Origin: Paenibacillus sp. PL91
Lineage (GTDB): Bacteria; Bacillota; Bacilli; Paenibacillales; Paenibacillaceae
NCBI RefSeq assembly: GCF_012935325.2
Contig: NZ_JABBYG020000002.1
Coordinates: 434,001 to 498,000 of the forward strand
DNA length: 64,000 bases
Direction: 5' to 3'
The notes beneath the pieces are model-generated. The model worked only from the letters and a program-made list of their open reading frames with translations. It did no database searches and was not told the origin of the DNA. This document shows positions 60,125 to 64,000 of the stretch, one piece after another. The translations under genes and the position numbers were made by a program. Every line of letters starts with the position of its first letter. Position 1 is the first letter of the stretch.

Positions 60125-61189
60125 CTACTCACAAGCAACTCCATCACCATCTCGATCCAGCTTAGTGCTGTAACCAGCATCACCCTTATACAATGGAGCC
60201 TTCCCCGCTTCCCTAACTGCTGTACAATTAGCGTAGACAACATTATCTTGTGGTTTCTCTGATGGCTTAGGAGTAGGTTTAGGAGTAGGTTTAGGAGTAG
60301 GTTTAGGAGTAGGTTTAGGAGCCTGTGTAGCCGTTGGCTTAGTTGCATTTGCTTTCCATTCATTTTGTGATGTCGTAATTGTCTTACCATCCGTTGTAAA
60401 AACAATAGTACCTTGTTTATCATTCCTATAAATCTTTATCTTTTTGTCTGTCAAGCGTTTCAAAACCTCACTAGTAGGATGTCCATAGCTGTTCTTGCCT
60501 ACTTGTATAACTGCATGTTTTGGGTTGACTGCATTTAGAAATTTTTGAGAAGTTGATGTCTTAGAGCCATGATGACCGATTAACAAGACATCAGACTTTA
60601 TATTCTCTTTTGATTTTATTATATCGTTCTCACTCTTTGATTCAACATCACCCATCAGCAAAAATGAGGTGCTACCATAAGTGAGTTTAATTACAGCGCT
60701 CATATCATTTGCATCATCGTAAGTACCTACTGGAGCAATCATTTTTACAGTAGCATCTTTTTCCCAATCAAGTGTTAACCCTGCCTTTGCAGTCGTAACC
60801 TTAAGATTTTTCTTCTTAATGGCAGTTAATACATCTTCATACGTTTTGGTGGTCGAAACAACTTTAGGCATATAGATTTTACCAATTTCAAAGTTTGAAA
60901 TCACTGCGTCCAATCCACCTACATGATTTGCATCGGGATGTGTCCCAATTAAGATGTCGATCTTCTTTATCTTTTGTTTCTTTAGGTAATCAACAATTGT
61001 CTTTTCTTCACTGTTGTTGCCTGCATCGATGAGGATCGTTTTACCAGTTGAACCGATAATTAATTGTGAAGCACCTTGTCCAACATCGATGAAGTGAACC
61101 TTCAGACTTTTTGTTTGTGTTGCTGCGTGAACTGGTACAACAGATAGAACTAGAATGAGCATTAGTGCAAATAAGAATAAACGTTTCAT
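60125..61189 (-). CDS. Secreted ComEC/Rec2-like MBL hydrolase with C-terminal Excalibur domain
   Basis: 354 residues from ATG 61189, eight bases after GGAGG. Signal peptide 1-23 (ending VHAATQ). MBL core: HFIDVGQGASQLI, then THPDANHVGGLDA, then MGDVESKSEND and GHHGSKTSTS. In the usual HxxDxDH-type motif the second Asp is Asn here (HPDANH). A PTPKPTPKPTPKP linker (about 288-305) leads to an Excalibur domain ending DRDGDGVACE. Likely degrades extracellular nucleic acid or similar. Confidence 0.8.
   Translation of the reverse strand: MKRLFLFALMLILVLSVVPVHAATQTKSLKVHFIDVGQGASQLIIGSTGKTILIDAGNNSEEKTIVDYLKKQKIKKIDILIGTHPDANHVGGLDAVISNFEIGKIYMPKVVSTTKTYEDVLTAIKKKNLKVTTAKAGLTLDWEKDATVKMIAPVGTYDDANDMSAVIKLTYGSTSFLLMGDVESKSENDIIKSKENIKSDVLLIGHHGSKTSTSQKFLNAVNPKHAVIQVGKNSYGHPTSEVLKRLTDKKIKIYRNDKQGTIVFTTDGKTITTSQNEWKANATKPTATQAPKPTPKPTPKPTPKPTPKPSEKPQDNVVYANCTAVREAGKAPLYKGDAGYSTKLDRDGDGVACE
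60264..60318 (-). repeat. 12-bp tandem repeat encoding the PTPK linker
   Basis: GGAGTAGGTTTA is repeated about four and a half times head to tail. It encodes alternating Thr-Pro-Lys-Pro units of the wall-spanning linker. Copy number may vary between strains. Confidence 0.85.
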
Positions 61190-61300
61190 TATTACTTCCT
61201 CCTCTTCCAACAATTATTCGAGGGAATAGGTAGTTTGTCTCAAATAAAGTCAAACTAACTTAATCAAAGGCTCAGTTATCGTTGATTGTTGATTTTCGAG

Positions 61301-61335
61301 CAAAAGAAAGTCGCCCTTAGTGTTGGGCGGCTAAT
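61301..61335 (-). terminator. Terminator of the next gene
   Basis: On the minus strand GCCGCCC pairs with GGGCGAC across AACACTAA, followed by TTTCTTTT. Confidence 0.65.
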
Positions 61336-61738
61336 TATTATTGACTTTCTTCATTACTTCTATTAACTGCTCCGCAAAAATACGTGGTGAATTAGCTTCA
61401 TAATAGCCTTTTACAACTTGAATAATTACTTTTCCTGATGAATCCAGTGTAAGGCTCGACATATAATCTTGTTTCCTAGAACCAGACTTATACCAATACT
61501 CCAATTTGTCACCATCAATTACTGCTTTCACGCCTCTAGCTGTATTTGATACTATCTCATCAATCACACTTTGCTTGAGTCCACCAAACGACTTTTCCGC
61601 ATTAATTATAGCGTCAGAAGTAACTTTTACTATGTCAGAAACCGCCCTAGATGTTTTTTTTCTCTTTAATGCAACATATCCAAGGGCTCCCACTCCCGCT
61701 ATCGCTAATAGTGGCTTAATCACTTTTGACATTTTCAT
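61331..61738 (-). CDS. Hypothetical membrane-anchored protein
   Basis: 135 residues. An N-terminal hydrophobic segment (IKPLLAIAGVGALGYVAL) is followed by a basic stop and a soluble domain (DKLEYWYKSGSRKQDYMSSL). No family recognised. Same strand as, but separate from, the MBL gene. Confidence 0.5.
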   Translation of the reverse strand: MKMSKVIKPLLAIAGVGALGYVALKRKKTSRAVSDIVKVTSDAIINAEKSFGGLKQSVIDEIVSNTARGVKAVIDGDKLEYWYKSGSRKQDYMSSLTLDSSGKVIIQVVKGYYEANSPRIFAEQLIEVMKKVNNN

Positions 61739-61935
61739 ATCGACATTTACCCCAATTCTAATTTAAGCAAGTTTCTGTTTCATAAGAACAAATACTTGAA
61801 TGTGACCTGTACGGTTTCAAATTAATCACTAATTTATTGACAATTATATCAGACACCTCTAGAATCCCTCAATTCCAAATCTTAATGAACCGTTAGCGAA
61901 ATCAATAATCAACAACTAAGTTTAACATAGCCTAA

Positions 61936-61973
61936 TCAAAAAAAGGCTTCCTCCATTGTGAAGGAAAGCCTAG
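61936..61973 (-). terminator. Terminator of integrase gene (element 2)
   Basis: On the minus strand AGGCTTTCCTTC pairs with GAGGAAGCCT over about 10 bp, followed by seven T residues. The rest of 61739-62042 has no gene. Confidence 0.8.
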
Positions 61974-62042
61974 TATGATCTTCTGGATATTCAATGTTCA
62001 TTCAGAAATGGCTACTGCATTCATTTGAATCCATTGGCTAGA

Positions 62043-62981
62043 TCACAATTTTCTGAGCCTTTTCGTTTCTGGCATCAGATTATTAATAGGACTAGCTAAA
62101 GAATGTTCTCTTTTTAAATCATTATTGGTTAATGCCACATAACGTTTAGTCATCGTTAAATCACTATGTCCAAGTGTTTTTTGCAGCGTTAGAGCATTTG
62201 CACCGTTTCTAATGTATTCAAGTGCAAACGAATGCCTTAAATCATAAGGTCGAATATGATAACCTAGGGTTTTACTATACCTTTCAAGTCTATCTCCCCA
62301 TGTATGACGATTAAGCATATTTCCTTCACATGTACAGAAAATGGGAACATCTTCAGTCCACTCCGAAGGTCTTACAGAAATCACCTGACGGATTGCTCTG
62401 ACTGTTGGGATAGAAATTGGTAATGTCCTAGAAACCCTTGTTTTTGCTTTTACAGAAGTAATATATATTTCTTGCGAACTTGAATTAAAATCTTGAATCG
62501 ATAAGGAAAGTGCTTCTTTAGGTCGTATCCCTGTATCTAATGTCAACAGGATTAGTGCAAAATCACGCAAACCAGTAAAAGTTTGCTTATCAGGCAGATC
62601 AAGCAACCGTCTAAGCACATCTTGGTCAATGCTAACGACACGTCCTTCATCTTTACGCTTCTTTATGGATTGCAAAGGGTTAGATTTGACGATTGTTTGC
62701 TCCAAACACCAATTCAAAAATGTTCGGAGGTATACTAAGCGATTATTAAACGTACATGGCTTAATGTCATCTTGACCTAGATAATGAAATACGTTGTGCT
62801 TCAAGTTTTCAATGGATTCAAATGAATCAGGATAACGCTTGAAAAATAGTCGTACTTGCTGGTTATAATCCTTGTACGTTTGCTCACTAATGCCCTGTGC
62901 TTTCTTCCAAAATAAAAATTGCTCTAATGCTTCAGTCCAATTTACAGTCATTACGTTTTTGATTTTCTTAATTCTTACCAT
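62043..62981 (-). CDS. Tyrosine recombinase (integrase) of element 2
   Basis: 312 residues. Core-binding domain about 15-110; catalytic domain after. Catalytic Arg in DTGIRPKEAL, Lys in TSVKAKTRVSR, the HxxR box as RPYDLRHSFA (Tyr replaces the first His), His in LGHSDLTM and Tyr in KRYVAL. The Tyr-for-His change is tolerated in some members of the family. Shares NKQTFTG/DKQTFTG and neighbouring blocks with the element 1 integrase. GGGAG lies eight bases before ATG 62981. It lies 173 bp from intact tRNA-Leu. Confidence 0.92.
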   Translation of the reverse strand: MVRIKKIKNVMTVNWTEALEQFLFWKKAQGISEQTYKDYNQQVRLFFKRYPDSFESIENLKHNVFHYLGQDDIKPCTFNNRLVYLRTFLNWCLEQTIVKSNPLQSIKKRKDEGRVVSIDQDVLRRLLDLPDKQTFTGLRDFALILLTLDTGIRPKEALSLSIQDFNSSSQEIYITSVKAKTRVSRTLPISIPTVRAIRQVISVRPSEWTEDVPIFCTCEGNMLNRHTWGDRLERYSKTLGYHIRPYDLRHSFALEYIRNGANALTLQKTLGHSDLTMTKRYVALTNNDLKREHSLASPINNLMPETKRLRKL

Positions 62982-63011
62982 GAAAAAAACTCCCTTTCAT
63001 CACTTGTTTAT

Positions 63012-63027
63012 GGCAAGTGTTGAAAAA
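63012..63027 (+). repeat. Right arm of the 16-bp terminal inverted repeat of element 2
   Basis: GGCAAGTGTTGAAAAA, reverse complement of part of 35375-35391. A local CACTTG...CAAGTG hairpin (63001-63018) overlaps it. Between the integrase start and att copy C. Confidence 0.65.
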
Positions 63028-63106
63028 GAGTTTTATCTTCGCTTTGAGTTCTGTGCACTTATAAAATTTCTAATATAAGTACTCAGAACCTTCGGCATTT
63101 GTACAT

Positions 63107-63207
63107 CTTATGTACTTCGTGAAAACCATTGAAATCTCAAGGTTTTCGAGGTATGCCGAGGACGGGAATCGAACCCGTACGGTGGTCACCCACCGCAGGA
63201 TTTTAAG
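63107..63207 (-). repeat. att copy C: 3' part of intact tRNA-Leu plus 47 bp flank
   Basis: 101 bp identical to 17669-17769; bases 63149-63232 are also identical to 35273-35356. It includes a GAAAACC/GGTTTTC hairpin just beyond the tRNA 3' end, which may end the tRNA transcript. Confidence 0.92.
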
Positions 63208-63239
63208 TCCTGTGCGTCTGCCAGTTCCGCCACCCCGGC
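63154..63239 (-). tRNA. tRNA-Leu(UAA), intact integration target
   Basis: An 86-nt class II tRNA. Acceptor GCCGGGG pairs with CCTCGGC, with A as discriminator. Anticodon loop CTTAAAA has anticodon UAA. The long variable arm CGGTGGGTGACCACCG is typical of leucine tRNAs, and the T-loop is TTCGATT. CCA is not encoded. Target of both integrases. Confidence 0.95.
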
Positions 63240-63260
63240 ATGTTGTGAAGGTTTTGCTTA

Positions 63261-63337
63261 TGGTGGGCCCTGAGGGACTCGAACCCCCGACCAATCGGTT
63301 ATGAGCCGACCGCTCTAACCAACTGAGCTAAGGGCCC
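63261..63337 (-). tRNA. tRNA with CAU anticodon, probably tRNA-Ile2
   Basis: 77 nt with encoded CCA. GGGCCC acceptor, TAGCTCAGTTGG D-arm, anticodon loop CTCATAA and TTCGAGT T-loop. The loop CTCATAA is typical of the lysidine-modified tRNA-Ile2 of Bacilli rather than elongator Met (TTCATAC). Methionine cannot be excluded. Confidence 0.85.
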
Positions 63338-63374
63338 TCGAAAAACGTCTATTTCAACGTATTCATCGAAAGGT

Positions 63375-63451
<77 letters not shown>

Positions 63452-63560
63452 ACGTATATCCATTTGAGCAAAGCTTCTTGAAATGGCGACATAAAATAAT
63501 ATACTATATGGAGCTGTTTTAAGTCAAGCAAAATATTCTATTTTATTTTTTGTTCCTTTT

Positions 63561-63725
63561 TCAAGGAATAAATCTAACGCCAAATCGCCCTTTGCGGGAT
63601 CTAAAAACCTCGACCTCACGCGGACAATCGTAGCCATAGACCCACCAATCATTTTCCATTCTTCTGACTAGGCAACCAGCTTGAAACTTCGTTTCGTATA
63701 GGCGAACCCAGTACACCCATCTCAT
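63561..63725 (-). CDS. Small Trp/Arg-rich protein
   Basis: A 54-residue protein, MRWVYWVRLYETKFQAGCLV then NDWWVYGYDCPREVEVF. GGGGGG lies six bases before ATG 63725. Conserved look, unknown function; upstream of the tRNA cluster on the same strand. Confidence 0.5.
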   Translation of the reverse strand: MRWVYWVRLYETKFQAGCLVRRMENDWWVYGYDCPREVEVFRSRKGRFGVRFIP

Positions 63726-63743
63726 GCGAATCCCCCCACTGTA

Positions 63744-63863
63744 TTATAGGATAAGCAGCTTATTTGCCACACCAATAAAGGCTGTAGCCATTAGAATACC
63801 CACAAATTCGGATATTACTAGCGTAAATGGCTTAATCCTTTCCAATTGCTTCTTATATTTCAT
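63744..63863 (-). CDS. Possible 39-residue membrane peptide
   Basis: MKYKKQLERIKPFTLVISEF then VGILMATAFIGVANKLLIL: basic head and one membrane helix. No clear RBS. Low certainty. Confidence 0.3.
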   Translation of the reverse strand: MKYKKQLERIKPFTLVISEFVGILMATAFIGVANKLLIL

Positions 63864-63911
63864 GCAAATCGGGTATACTCAAATTAGGTCATTACGAAGG
63901 AGCTGATGTCC

Positions 63912-64000
63912 ATGTTATATGGAATAGTCGTTTTCCCGGAAAAGCATGTGCAAGATGTCGCTAATAGCTGGCGAAGACGCCATGATCCGCATTACTCAGC
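63912..64000 (+). CDS. YjcG-type 2H phosphoesterase, N-terminal part
   Basis: Starts [20 protein letters not shown] and continues past the window edge. This opening matches YjcG, a 2'-5' RNA ligase-like 2H phosphoesterase of Bacilli. AAGGAG lies nine bases before ATG 63912. Only 29 codons are visible. Confidence 0.75.
   Translation, partial: MLYGIVVFPEKHVQDVANSWRRRHDPHYS

Larger units (their letters stand above)
35278..63232. mobile_element. Integrative element 2 (about 27.8 kb, AT-rich, nuclease/defence-like cargo)
   Basis: Bounded by tRNA-Leu copies B and C. Its integrase is at the right end beside the intact tRNA gene and a 16-bp inverted repeat lies near both ends. AT content is visibly higher than in element 1 or the chromosome. 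No capsid, tail structural (except the Ntn fusion), T4SS, relaxase or recognisable Rep gene is seen. An SF2 helicase-like protein and phage-type HTH and HNH genes point to a phage- or plasmid-related island. Confidence 0.82.

Noticed and set aside
63110..63304. ORFs running through the tRNA cluster
   Set aside because: They overlap tRNA genes on the opposite strand; open by chance.

Overview
The window is from a Gram-positive, endospore-forming member of the Bacillota, most likely Paenibacillaceae (Paenibacillus/Cohnella-like). Supporting signs are a Spo0E-type phosphatase with the SQELD motif, an SLH-domain surface protein, a YjfB-like small protein, DUF1292 and DUF3892 proteins, a YjcG-type 2H phosphoesterase, strong GGAGG ribosome binding sites and a BirA-controlled biotin operon. 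The genus is an inference.

Layout. (1) 1-16.6 kb is ordinary chromosome: a truncated MFS transporter, a SpeA-type decarboxylase, small conserved proteins, an MBL hydrolase, the complete bioA-bioD-bioB-bioF-hydrolase-bioC operon behind a sigma-A promoter and a near-perfect BirA operator, several small genes, tRNA-Val, an SLH protein, ung and an RDD protein. (2) 16.6-17.77 kb looks like the eroded stump of an older integrative element: an RNase H-like gene and an Excalibur-domain pseudogene, both with relatives inside the large element further right. (3) 17.77-35.27 kb is integrative element 1, bounded by partial tRNA-Leu copies. It has a tyrosine integrase, a Cas2-fold-like protein, an FtsK-like translocase with a replication-relaxation (Replic_Relax) protein, an XRE repressor with three matching palindromic operators, a RepL-like winged-helix protein behind two direct repeats, and a long leftward operon. 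That operon ends in a miniature phage tail module (tape measure, gp10-like and baseplate-like proteins) with no capsid, portal or terminase gene. (4) 35.36-63.1 kb is integrative element 2, visibly more AT-rich, with its own integrase beside the intact tRNA-Leu(UAA) gene and a 16-bp inverted repeat near both ends. It carries many nuclease or defence-like genes (GIY-YIG, SEC-C protein, HNH plus DUF6979, OLD ATPase-TOPRIM, McrA-like HNH, PIN protein), an SF2 helicase-like protein and a secreted MBL-Excalibur protein. It also has a two-gene HTH cassette whose second protein fuses a proteasome-like Ntn hydrolase to a phage tail-fibre-like region. (5) 63.1-64 kb returns to chromosome: tRNA-Leu, a CAU tRNA, tRNA-fMet, two small ORFs and the start of a YjcG-type gene.

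How it fits together. The tRNA-Leu gene is an integration hot spot holding a tandem array. The three tRNA-Leu copies share 59 bp. The outer two share 101 bp, and the middle and right copies share 84 bp. The simplest order is that element 2, or a relative of the stump, integrated first and element 1 later entered the hybrid att site. The strongest candidates for undescribed biology are the element 1 combination (single FtsK-like motor, Replic_Relax and Rep-like proteins plus a tail module without a head) and the Ntn hydrolase-tail fibre fusion in element 2. All assignments come from reading sequence and recalled family motifs; no database search was run.
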